From: Neodontobutis hainanensis
Lineage: Eukaryota > Chordata > Actinopteri > Gobiiformes > Odontobutidae
NCBI GenBank assembly: GCA_024349245.1
Contig: JALDNG010000077.1
Location: forward strand, 1,173,001-1,237,000
Reading direction: 5' to 3'
Length of the DNA: 64,000 nt
Below are positions 1 through 12,200 of this stretch, piece by piece; positions within the stretch are counted from its first letter, which is position 1, and each line of letters starts with the position of its first letter. The position numbers and the translations under genes are program-made. The notes beneath the pieces are model-generated. The model was given only the letters and a program-made list of their open reading frames with translations, was not told where the DNA came from and made no database searches.

Positions 1-3000
1 AGGCGCATGCCTATAGGGAGCTAACAGTTAGATGAGATATACTCTCTAGAGGTGGAAACCAAGGAATATGTCAGAAATAAAAGAAAACTGTTCCCTGCTC
101 AGGCTAATTGAACAATCTTTGAGATCCCTTTGAGTCTAATAAGCTGAGAAAAAGGTGTCTTTTTCTTTTTTTTTCTGACTAACACTTACAACTGACCTGG
201 AAATCCTTCCAGAAACCCAGACCAATACACCACGAATCAGACATTCTGACACAATGTCATGGTCTGCTTTATTCTCTTGGTAGAGATAACTTGAGTGATT
301 TAACAATACACGAATCTTAATCCTTAAAAACCGCAGCCCATCCATATCCAGCGGGAATTAAGTATGAGCTATGGCAATCAAAGTAAGACAGGAAAAAAAC
401 TAGATCTAGCTCTTTGTCACCAGCCCCTTGGAGGCTGTTCCCTTGACACTAATGGTTCTACAGAGCCAAAGCTGGCATGTCACACATTTTAACCAAATCC
501 CCGCCGAACATCACAGACATGCTTATAAAGATAAAGAGGAATTCATTTGGAATAGCTCTTTTTCTAGGTTTATAGTTAGAGTGATATCATCCATTTTTAT
601 TCTTTTGGCAGATCCCAGGGATCCATTACATGTTAAAGATAGCCTTTGCTGTACAGATTTAAAGAGATTTAATGCAATTTGTTCTTCACATGCTTCCCAA
701 TCAAATCCACTGGGCGAAAAAACTCAGGTCAGAGCACTTATCTTGATTCTAAACCTGGCTTGAAATTTTAAACAAGTGCCTAACTGAATATTACAATGGC
801 ACTGACTGGTACTAGAGTGAAGTTAAACACAAATGCTAAAGGGAACAAACTGTGGACAAAAGCCAGATATAACAACCGCAAACTGATACAGAGTGAGAAA
901 TGTGAGTGATAAGGATCTAGGTTAGTTAGCAGCTGCATCTTGTCACACACATTCTTGCATAAAAGTCTACAAGATGACGTAAATTCAGGCTTCTTTGTGC
1001 AAAAGTAATGGCTTGTCTTTTGGGCAAACAACACCTTTACATAGCAGTGGGAATGGTAAACATTTGCACCACAAAAGCCCGGGAGTTTAACCCTTCATCC
1101 TTATTCTTCCACCCTCCCTTTGTTCTCAGCCATTATCAACACAAGAAAACAAGAACAATAAAAGAAAAAAAAGGCTCTTCTATCTTTGGTTTGTTGTCCT
1201 TTGGCAATTGCAGTCTCTCGACATGTTTTGCGCTTTAGCTGGCAGGAGAGGTGCACTATATAACACAGTTGGTCCCCTGAAGAGAGCTAAGCAGCAGGGT
1301 GTTTAGCATGCACTTCTGTTTGTTTCCAGACATTTTCCTTCATTCATTTAAAAAGTACAAAGTTGGTACTGTACTGGCACTATTGGACAAAGTCTTCAAA
1401 TTACAATGTTTGCCTCAAGGCAGGTGACCCGTCGGTGCAGTGGATGAAACATAAACCCAAAGGCATTGCCAACACAGCCCTGAGTATTTCAGCTGACACC
1501 AAAGTTCCATACGATGGTCAAGTTCAAGCATTAAGAGGGTGTTTGGATGAAAATAAAAGTCATTCTTTTTACTGTATTTCTGTCAAAATGTTGAATCTAT
1601 AAATGCTTTCTGTATTAACTGAACGCTAAAGGGCACCTTCATTGTCAGTTGAGAACGAGAGGAGACTTCGCTAGATCACACCATGGGATTTAGAACAGGC
1701 TTAAAGCCCACACATAGCAGATAATATGAATGGTAAGGCCAGTGAGATAGCTTTCACAAATGAAAATGACGCATGAAAAAGTCTGATGTAAAACCGTCAC
1801 CCAGCCCGAGACACATTCAGCAACGCGTCATGCTAAATCTGATCATCTCCGTCAGCCTAACATACCCTTTAACCATGTAATTAGACAGTTGAGATGGTAA
1901 TAGAGGGACGATTTCATTTGCTATGTCATTACATTTCTGAACGTGTAAGGATCTTTGGCCAATTCATTTAATAATTACGAACAGCTTCTCATTACTCTCT
2001 GGTGTGACCACCGCCGCTCGCTGACTTTTCAAACAAAGAGGATTCCGCCGAAGCCATTTTGTTAAATCCTCGCTGAAGAAAATTGCTGGCCAGAAGTAAG
2101 CCTGAAGATGGCCAGGCAGAAAAAAAGGCCAGTAAAATAGCACTGGCTAATTGTAATTCCAAACAGACACTTTGTTATTATCTATTCGTTCTGGTCAAAG
2201 GAATGGACAGCGCTGTGAAATAGCCTCTTGTGTTTACCAGCAGTGTGTTCCACATTACACATTCAAGAGGCATGCATCCATTTTGCTGAAACAGATACAA
2301 TCATTGGTAGTGTTAATGAAAAAAGAACTGCCTCAGAGAGCTCTCCCTACTTGTAATATTCTTCATGTACATCATTTCTAATTGTCTCCAATAATGAGAT
2401 CCCACTACTAGAAGACCTGTCAGCATGCATTTTTACAGGCACTGGATTTTTGCAGCCTGTAAAGCAATTACTGTTGGCAACCAATAGTCAGCAAATGCAC
2501 TTTTCATTGTTCATTACTGTCCAATGCTGCAGAGGGAACAGTGACTTGATTGTAATGGTCACCATACTTTCTCACCCTGGATCCATTGGATTGGTTCTGT
2601 TCTTATTAGCATAAAGAGTAGGTTACATTATCTCCCAGTCAAACTGTGAAGCATCTGGTTGATTAAAAGGCAAAGACAAGCACATGTCTGTTCCCTATTC
2701 CTCAAACCACTGATAAAAATAGCTGGCAAAGTAATTTAAAAAAAAATTCACATAATGCTCATTTTCTCTATGAAGTAAGGTTCTTTTTGCTATCTGTGCT
2801 CATTAAAATTTATTTTAGAAGCGAAAAAGTGAAGTAGTGTAAAAGTGGAGAGCCTTAGTAGGGCAGTAAAACAAAATGGAATTGTTATATGAACTAAATA
2901 TAGAACAAGCTGCTTATCCAGAGCACAGTGATGGTCAGATACAGGGAAGAAGCCTATGTTCTTTTAGGGAAGTCCATGTTCTTACTCATTCATATAAAAT

Positions 3001-4181
3001 TGGCTGTGTGACTCATTCATTCCTGTGTCCCACTGAGCTATTGCACCTGTGCATATGGTGTTCCCTCCTGGAGCTCGGTAAATACCCTCTGGTGCATATA
3101 GTAACATACAGACAATTTTATCCTGCTTTCCCTTGCTCCCTGTTGTCCCCCTCTATCTCTCTTCCTCACTCTCCCATCAGCCTGACTGGCAGTAGTTAAG
3201 AACCGGCACGACCCTTAGGCTGACTTCTGCCAAGCAAGTGGATGTCTTTTTAAACGGTGAGTCGGTAAAGGAAACATCAACATTAATTCGCTGCTAAATG
3301 ATCTCGCTGAATAATGGATGAGGCCACACAGAGATATGTAGATTTGCACCTTGTACCTTTATGGGCCTAATTGCTGCCATTCAGGCACATCTGAAATCAG
3401 CCTCCCTCCGAGAGCAAACATGGTGACTATCAGTCAATAATGTTGCCGGAGCCTGTATCAAAGGGTAGCCTCCACAGTCAGAGATACCTTACATTAGCTG
3501 TTCAAGCTGGACATCAAAGACAAAACAGTGCTCGTACATCTTAGGCCTGAATCGGGGATAATGCAACCAGTAAGATGCAACATAAAAGTAAACTCAAAAT
3601 ACGTGCTATCCAAGCCAATTCTCCAAGACTTTTTCTCAAGGTGTCTCGTCAGTGAGCCACCCTGATGATGAAGGCCCACATAGACAACATGGTATACCGA
3701 TGTTAACAAAATTTATGCTGGTTGTAACATGTCAGGAGTAGATTCCTTCCTGCATCAGCAGGCTACTTCCACCAGCAATATTAGATTAAAAAACAAGTCA
3801 CAGATAAAGGATGTCTCTTGCAAGCAGGAAGCATAGCCATTAACACCTCCACAGAGTTTAAAATGCGTCCAAATACATGCAACCAAGGCATACAAATACA
3901 AATACATTTATTGAATTCAGATCTTGCCTTTAAGGCTCGCCATGTTTGATCTTAACACCAGATCAGACCATATTTAAGTGTCAGGCCAATGCTGGTTTAA
4001 AAACGATTTGATGTGTGAAAGTCCCAAGTTGCATTTTGCTCACTCAGAACAAGTTTATAAAATTCCTGAAGACTAGAGCCTATTGAACCACCAGTGCATC
4101 CTAAGACATAAAAAAGCAAGCTCTGTGACCCAACATCGCCTTGAGAATGTGTTGGTTCTTCTCACAAACACTTTTTCTTAC
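1..4181 (-). other. pcdh19: pcdh19 intron 4, partial
   Basis: Non-coding DNA after the donor site of exon 4 (AAG, then GTAAGA on the minus strand). I searched both strands for the remaining C-terminal part of protocadherin-19 and did not find it, so the last exon should lie left of the window. No recognisable repeat family is visible. Two stretches (about 1790-2110 and 3190-3480) look like complex, non-repetitive sequence of the kind often conserved around developmental genes, but I cannot show conservation from one sequence. Confidence 0.75.
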
Positions 4182-4354
4182 CTTGATCTGGCAGCTGGCA
4201 CACATTGGGGGGCGCGGTCATGTTGAGCACATCATTGACAGCTGTGTCGACGTAGTGGCCTCTCTGGACGTCGTGTTCGCTGTCGGTCTGGTCACTCTCC
4301 TCGTGCCCGCTGTCCTTCAGACTGTTCCCCTCCAGGTCCTTGAACGTTGATGTG
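4182..4354 (-). CDS. pcdh19: protocadherin-19, coding exon 4 (cytoplasmic tail)
   Basis: This 173-nt exon encodes part of the cytoplasmic tail. It reads TSTFKDLEGNSLKD, then an acidic run with EESDQTDSEHDVQ, then DTAVNDVLN, closely matching vertebrate PCDH19. The minus-strand borders are CATGTAG before the exon and AAG followed by GTAAGA after it. The first base completes a codon split with exon 3 (AG plus C, Ser), and the exon ends one base into the next codon. As I recall, the matching human exon has the same 173-nt length. The stretch after DTAVNDVLN diverges from mammals, as expected for a disordered tail. Together with exon 3 it decides the gene's identity, because these tail sequences are specific to PCDH19 and not shared with PCDH10, 17 or 18. 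Confidence 0.93.
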
Positions 4355-6201
4355 CTACATGGGGGCCAGAAGGGAGGATAGGGAAATGTTGATTAACTGT
4401 CACATCACCTCCCCTCACACGTTCTCTTTCTTCTCACTTCCTGACGAGCCGTCTATCTTTCTAATTCTACACGTTTTCACGCCCCTTCTTAGCTAATTTG
4501 AGTGCTTCGCTAAAAGTGTTTTGCTAAAAGTCTCCTTCCTTTTTTTTTATAATGAAAAAGTTTCAATCTGTGGAAAGGCTTTTTGATTGAAGAGGACCTT
4601 CTTTTAAAACAGATAACCGAGTCTGCTTGGGTTGTTTTAGACAGGGGTGGACATTTTGGATGGATGCACCGACTTCAAGGACATCGCATTGAATGAACAG
4701 GAGGCACTCGCTCACTACAATCAAACAAATACTGCTGTAATCAGGAATTCCTGGAAGGAAGATAGATGTAGGAAACGCTGGAAGCATACAAACTGAGCAT
4801 CTGTCTTGTCTGGGGTTCGCAGTCAATAAAGAGGATGGTGGGAGGAGGAATGAGGGGGGTTCACAATCAACAGCTGCAAAGTAACAGCGTGATTTCCCTT
4901 CATTTGATTTCCATCCCACTGGAACAAATACTGCTTTACAAACAACGCTAAATAGGGGAGAAAATCACATGTGTTGTCGCAGTATGGGAAAACTATGGGT
5001 TTAATTCATCTGTATATTTTTGATAGGCAGCGTGTCGAGAAGCATTTTTATCTCAATTGAACACCAACATGCAATACAGTTATGAAACTTGCATTTCTCT
5101 GCTTCACTTGATGGAAGGTTTTGGTCTATCAGCAAAAAAAAAAAAAAAAATAGAAGTCTGATGAAAAAAGATGATGTAGAAAGTAGGTTATAGATTAGAG
5201 TCGAAAGATGGGGAAGAAGAGTAAACAAAAGTGAGCAAACATAAAGCAAGGTGAATGGGAGCTGAAGGACAGTGGAAGGTAGCCGCATTCCAAGATCCTC
5301 CGGTGTGCACAGGAGAAAAGAGGGTTCTGTGTGGAGCTAATGCCGCCTTCTGATGTTATCACTGTAATTGCACCTGTCCCAGACCCTAGGCTTACTGGCT
5401 CCTGAGGGGATCTCTTTGTAGTCAGCTGCAAAGGCCTACACTTGAATGCTCTTTGTTTACATTAATGCGGAAGAGGGGCCGGATTCTTTTAGGGGGAGAA
5501 ATTGCCATAATGGCTTTTCAAAAGGCAAAGGACGGTCTCAAACAAAAGGGAAACCTTGATGGTTCTTGGCTAAAGGTAACAAGGGAGGACTTTCAAGGTA
5601 GGCTCGGTTACTGGATGTCTGTGGCTCAAGGGAATTCTTATATGACCCCTTCTCCCACTGCTGACCTGCATTGCTTGAACTATGGCTATGTCCTCACTCA
5701 CCCGGACATTCCAAAAGAGAAACATTTTTCTCAAACACTGAGGAAACAAAAATGTGGTGGTCTGCATTTTAGTTAGAATGTTTTCTTTTATCCCACAATT
5801 TTCATTTTATAAAATCTTGAAACAGTGAAACCCCCTGAGACACATCTAAAACAACTCTGCAGCTGTTATCCTGCTCTTCATACAGCACACACTGTTAATA
5901 AACAGCATTATGAGCAAATAATAAAGTTTAGCTGTGAATATAAAACTCATTACTTGATTCTGCAGCTTTGTAATGTAATATTCTAAAAGTATGAATTTTT
6001 GCCAAGTCTAAACTGGATGCATTACAGAGAGGTGCTTTTAATCCCCCCAAAAATGTTATCCTCGCTTTTAGGAATGTAATTGAATTCAGGTACATGAAAG
6101 AATGCGTGCTGCTGCATCTGTAACCGTAGCCTAATTAGATAAAGCCATTACAGATAACAATGGTAATGAGGTGCTGGTTACCATTTCTAATCAAGACATA
6201 C
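4355..6201 (-). other. pcdh19: pcdh19 intron 3
   Basis: A 1.85-kb intron between the donor GTATGT after exon 3 and the acceptor CATGTAG before exon 4, read on the minus strand. It contains a poly(A) run of about 17 bases near 5134-5150 (plus strand). Open frames here are short and show no domain. Confidence 0.85.
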
Positions 6202-6260
6202 CTTTTAATGAGGTGGGCTCTGCTGTTCACGTAGCTGGAGTCGATGGAATAGTTCTCCGT
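6202..6260 (-). CDS. pcdh19: protocadherin-19, coding exon 3 (59-nt exon)
   Basis: A 59-nt exon of the cytoplasmic tail that translates to TENYSIDSSYVNSRAHLIK plus two bases of the next codon. This is nearly identical to the same segment in mammalian PCDH19, whose matching exon is also 59 nt as I recall. The acceptor is CTTCCAG and the donor is AAG followed by GTATGT, both on the minus strand. Because 59 is not a multiple of three, skipping this exon would shift the frame. The pyrimidine tract before the acceptor is unusually C-rich (about 6262-6310) and forms a G-quadruplex motif on the opposite strand. Confidence 0.94.
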
Positions 6261-9200
6261 CTGGAAGACAGCAAGGTAGAGGGTAGGTGGGTGTGGGGGG
6301 TAGTGGGATGATGACGGGAGGGCAACAGAGAGAGGTACTTTTAATAATGTAAGCAACACAAAAATAATGTAAGCAGTAATTGTCTTTCAGTATTAATGTT
6401 ATTTTACACAAAGGACCCTGGTGAGCAGCCTCCGCTTCCAGAAGGGCTGAGTCCTATTCTCTTTCAAAGCACACACACAGAGAGGCTGACTGGAGCTGAG
6501 AGCACAGCAGAGTGCTGCAGTCTCCCCTTCAACACCCCCTCCACTCTCTGGAAGCCCCCTCCCCAACCCTCTCGCTGGCTCTACTGCCGGTCAGCCCACA
6601 GTCTTTAAAATGGAGTCATTAGCGAAGGCCTGACTATCACACAGTCAGAATGAAAGTTGGCCCTTTTTCTTCTCTGAACTCTTCACTTTTAGCATGTTTG
6701 AGAAGACATTAATGTATGAATATTAAATAAATAACTGCGAGAGAAGGAGATGAAATTAAGAGTGCACCAGGGGAATCTTAACTTTGCAATTGCAGATGAA
6801 AAGGCTTTCAGAATATGCATGCAATAGATCTCTGACCCACATTAGAGAACACAGTTCAAAGCATCCTACATTAATTTTTTTCTTCAGCATGTATTTAGCA
6901 AGAAGAATGTCTGCAGATCTGGGCCCAGGGACCGACACAGCATGTATAGACTTCTGCTGCATCTGCGAAGCATCCACACACACTATGTAAGAAGTCCGAA
7001 GGCCAGAGGCTATCAAAGCCCCTCAAAGGACTTTCCCAGTCGTCGAAAAGCCAGGATCTGACCCTTTTGACAACTTTGATAAGATGCAGGTGTTTTCCGC
7101 ACAAGGAATAGTAAAGGCTTCACTTAAAATTCCACTGTGTAGATACTCTATCCTGATAAAAGCGAGAGTCGAGATGGTTGACTTCCTAGGATGTCTACAA
7201 TGCCGATATCAAAGGGCTGTTAAAAAACCCGTGATAAGAAAGGTTAATGCAGGCACTGAAGCACAGAGGCTGATTATCCTGTTAGCTCCTCGTTTGACAT
7301 AGGCCTGCTGTTGAAGGGGCAGAGGCCCGGCACAGCTGTCATACACACTGACCACTCGGATTAGAACTCAGTGTGAGCCCTCACTCCTTATTACAACTCA
7401 ATGGAAAGTTTTTCTAGTCCACAATACCCAGGAATGTGAGCAGGGAAATGCCATCATAATCCCAGTCTATTAGATCTCTTTGGAGATGAATAAAAATGCG
7501 TAAATAAGTAAAAGTGATACTGGCAGATCAGAGCAGCGATGAGTGCTGTTTACCTCAAGCAAACAGCTCCAATGGCCTGTTTACATTTTATGAAATATGT
7601 AGGAGGCTGAGAGAATATATCCAACTATGTGTCCTATTTTGTTTGCAGTTTAGTGCTGTGTCTCATAGGTTCAAACATACCAATGATCAGCAGTGTTAGC
7701 ATCTGACTGAATTAGCATTACTCTGATGGATTTTGATTTGAATGGATTCCAGACTTTTCATAGAACGCATTGAGTCTAGAATATAAAGGATTTCTTTCTG
7801 TATTGCCCTCATCAAAGCATGTCAGGGTGTTGATCAAGCGATGCAGTCTTATTACATCATAAGTCCTTTTACAATCAGGAAAGACTTCAGTGACTTTAAT
7901 GCAACGTGGAGTCACTTTTTTATAGGCAACCATTCATTTTGCCTTTAATGGAATAATAATCTATATAAGCTCCGCGGTCACTGGTAGCCTCTTCCTCCAG
8001 AACTGTAAGAGTTAAACCATCCATTAAGATACTCCGAGCTACTATGCCATCTCATCCCCATTATCCCTAATTACAATTTTGCTCCAAACCGCTACAGTAG
8101 TAAACAACATGAGGGCAGCCCTCTCCACAGAAGTTTGTTAAATTATGTAGCAATGTGTTTGCACTGAAGGTTAGCATCCTTCCATCTTCTTTTTTTTCCA
8201 CTTACCCCTAATTAAACCTTAATTCGTTACTATAGAGAAGATTATTCACAAAAAGGAATTTAATTAACATTTGATTATTAGCCCCGGAATATGAAGCACA
8301 CACAGTTTGTTCTCTTGTATTACCCCCGACTCCTTTTGTTCCCATTCAGCTTAACGCCATTAAATATCAAAGGTAGCAGCAGGAGCAACATAGCACATTT
8401 CAAATTAACGGTTCATTAAAGATTAACACATAATATTTTATTCATTTACAAGTTCTGCCACGTACAAGAAATGCACATGGGGTGTTATCCCAGTAAACAA
8501 TGTGCCTGCAATGTTAAGGGATCAATATACTTTTCTGCTGCAGACAGTGCATTTTTTTAAAAAAAGAACGTAGAAAAAAATATTAAAAGGAACATTAATT
8601 AAAAGCAACATAGCACTGAGAAAATACAACAGTACAAGAGAATAAAATTATTTTAACAAATCAATGAGGCAGAAGAAAAAACACAAACCTCCTAGATTAT
8701 TTTCCGATGCAAATTTAAAGCTTGTCTACTGTACAAAGTCTGCACTGTGGCCCACTAATTCTTACGCACTTGTTTTGGTAAAGTGTTCTAGTCCCATAGT
8801 CACAGTAAACAGGATTTAAGACTCTTCTTCCTCTACAGCGGCTGCACATGCTGAGAGAGGCTAATGAAAATGCAAGGCATGAGTAACAAGGGGAAAACTT
8901 CATTTAAAAAGACAAGATAGAACATTTCTTATGAATGTCACTCCGGCAGCCGCCTGTGATTGGTTTGGATGGCAGGTTCCGTGTGAGCAAAGCCTCAAGT
9001 GGATGTATGTGACTCTTCTCTCGACATGTTCCAGCCCTGAAACGGAACTGTACTTTCCATAATGTAATTCCCTCACTAGAATTTTTTTTTCCTTATTTTT
9101 TTTACATAGAGCTCTCTTAAGAGTTGGTACAGCATGGTCTCAAAGCTCTTTTAACCAATCTCCTCTCCTTCCTTCTCTGCTATACCTCAGCACTTCAAGC

Positions 9201-12200
9201 CACTCATAAATCAAAAGCCTTTAAGGAGATAACCATATTTCCTCTATTTATCAAATTGTCAGTGGAAATAAACAAACCCCCAACATGCGAGGGCATAACC
9301 TTGGGCACTGATGAGTCACTGTGGCGCGCCAGTTCGTAGGGAGAATCAGATGCATTAGCCATTGCTTCCTGTAAAGAATGTAATGCCTGTCCCACATTTT
9401 CTCTGAGCAACCTCAAATTGGAGGACATGTCAATATATCTTGCTGGGAGGTCAAGTTTCAGGCAAAGGGATGAGGACTGCTGAACTACAGCTAGGTTGCC
9501 ACAAATGGCTACTTAATCAGGTTGGACAATGTGTTGTTGTGATCAGAGCGGCCCCAGTTTGGCGGCCAGAGCCACTCTATCCGAGTAATTATTGTTCCGT
9601 TTCATCTGGAGGAGTGGAGGAAGGCGTGTATTCACCAGTGTCGCTGGGAGACGGATGGGTTATTAGGATTGGGAGAAAAAAGAGATGGATACGAGCTGAC
9701 CTGCTGAAGATTTTGGCTGTGTCCAAAATTAGACCTTAACAACCAAAAGCAACCACAGAATTTGTCTCCTCTTCAGAACTGACGACTTTGACAGCAAGCA
9801 GTAGCAGCACCATTTGGACAAACATTAGACTTCACTTTGCATTGCATTATTTATTTCTGCGTGATATTCAATTCATAGAGGCCTTGAAAGTTTAGCTGTG
9901 AACATTTACATTTAAATTGCCCAAACAATACTGCACAGAAAGCAAAACAATAGTATAAGTATTTGATCTGAAGTTGGTATTTTTTGTATATTCCCAATTT
10001 TAATACAGCCTCCTTCTGGCTTTGGAACATAACATAATTTGATATGCATTTATTCTAAGTATGCAGATTAACATTCTCAACATCTACAAGTGTTAATGAT
10101 GTTAAACTAAATGACTGTTCAAGATTATGGACCCTACAGATAAAAAGCAAAGTGCCAAAGGAAGAATGGCCCTTTGCTCAAGAACAAAATTGGTAAACAA
10201 ATGTGTTTAAAGAGGACACCTGTTAAGTATATACTAAGGTTGTCTATAAGATATTCCAAGAATTCAAAGGTATTTTAAGTACAAATAGAGATGGCCTGTA
10301 AAACTGTAAATGTTAATAAAGCGTGATGGAAACATAGAAAAGCATGCAGCAGCCAATGCAGTGGCATGTTTTAAATGTGCAAAAGCAATAGCATAATTAA
10401 TATCACGCAAACTTAAGCCCCACAATTGTCCAAAAGTGGATGTTCAGATTATTCTAAGAAAGGAGTGAATAAGTGAGTGATTTCAGCCACAGCCCTTGTG
10501 CCCATCTACAGCCCAGTGGCATTTTCCCTTTTCACCCCAGTTACTTCATTGTCTCCGGCTAAACCCGTGGCACACATAGGTGCACACTGGACAGCCCCCG
10601 GGCCTCGCTCCTCTTCCACCGAGAGGAAAAAGCAATCTCCTCGCCTAGTTGCTGCCGTAAGATTTGATTTGCCTTCCTCCCAGCGTGACATTTGCTTCTG
10701 TAGTCTGGATGCAAGTGTATTCATTGTGTGTAGGGGCATGGGGAGCACTGGGGTGGGGTGGGGGTGGTATGGGTTTAGAGTTGCGCAGAGATGCCAGTTG
10801 TTACACCAGTAAACACCCGACAAGTTCAGCAGATGTCACACAGATAGGAGAGAAAAGGAGAGAAAAAAAAGAGTCACACAGCTGCCCTAGTGTTTCTATT
10901 ATGGAGGCTGATAAAGCTTCAACTGCATTTAAACACAGAGGCAAGGAGCTGCATGCAAAAACAACACAGCACTGTGATATAAAAGTTGTCAGTATGACTT
11001 ACTGTATACATAATGTTTTCTGTCAACAAACACCCATATATTACTGATAAATCATTTGTGAGCATGCTAAATCTTTAGGTATTGTTTTGAAGCATGATTA
11101 TGTTAGAGATGAATGTATTATCCAAAAGTAAGTCTGGCGCACAAAACTGTCTTTAAAAAATTGAGCATCAACAGGGAGCAAAATGGATTAGGGGCAGAAA
11201 GTGCTTCATGTCTGTCATGGTCGCGCCTCTTTAATGTCATCAATTTATCTGACGAACAGCATCCATCCTTCCCTGTGCTTGCTGCGGACACAAAATGCTC
11301 CTACTTCCACACACACATAAAGCAGCAGACTAGAGACAATCAATTAAATCTGTCAGATTGAATTCCGCTATTTTGTTTTGTGTTTGAGCAGTCTACGTTT
11401 GTCACTCATTCCTCGGATGTTGTTTGCCTCATGTGTAGCAGCAGCTTACTCGTGGACTCCCCTCGCTCTCCGGAAGGAAACACTACACATAATGTGGATG
11501 GGTATTGATATCCCATTGCTAAAGGAAGCTATGAGGGAAAGGAATCCAGGGGAGTTAAGGCGAGCTAAATGCAATTAGAAAAAGATTTATTATGCAACTC
11601 AGTTTTGGAGAGGCGCTAGCTCTGTGCAATGTACTGAGCTTATTTACTGATTCATCATATAGTCTTAAGAGTGTTTGTATTTGCTAGACTGGAGGATTTG
11701 GTCTGAAAAAAAAATAACAAAATGTCCGAAAACTCAAATTCATAAAATGTTTCACAATCAATCTATTTATGACTTTATGATGAGGAACAAATGACACTGC
11801 ATTATTACATTTTTCACATCCATTTAAATTAGTAAGAAAAAACAACAATGCAAAAGGATGTTGTGTTGTTAATTTATATATTGTCCAAATTATTGCACAA
11901 CTTTATTACTGTTAAAACTTTGCTTTTTGTGACCATCCAATCTCCTGGACAGAAAAAAAATGAAAGCTTATATATTTTTTCAAATGTAGATCCACCCTGT
12001 TATGCACAAGTTATTATTGTATCTATGAAAAGTCAAAATAAAAGAGACTGGATTGTAAACAGTGTTCCATTCACACTCATACACCAACAGTTTCCCAAAA
12101 ACTCTATCAGGACTAGCACCCGACCACCTTGCCTTAGGGTGCGCACCAGGTTCACACTGCCTGACTGACACCAGGAGACCAACAACACCTGCTCAGAGTG

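Noticed and set aside
4141..4350. Plus-strand 69-codon frame
   Set aside because: Shadow of pcdh19 exon 4 on the opposite strand.
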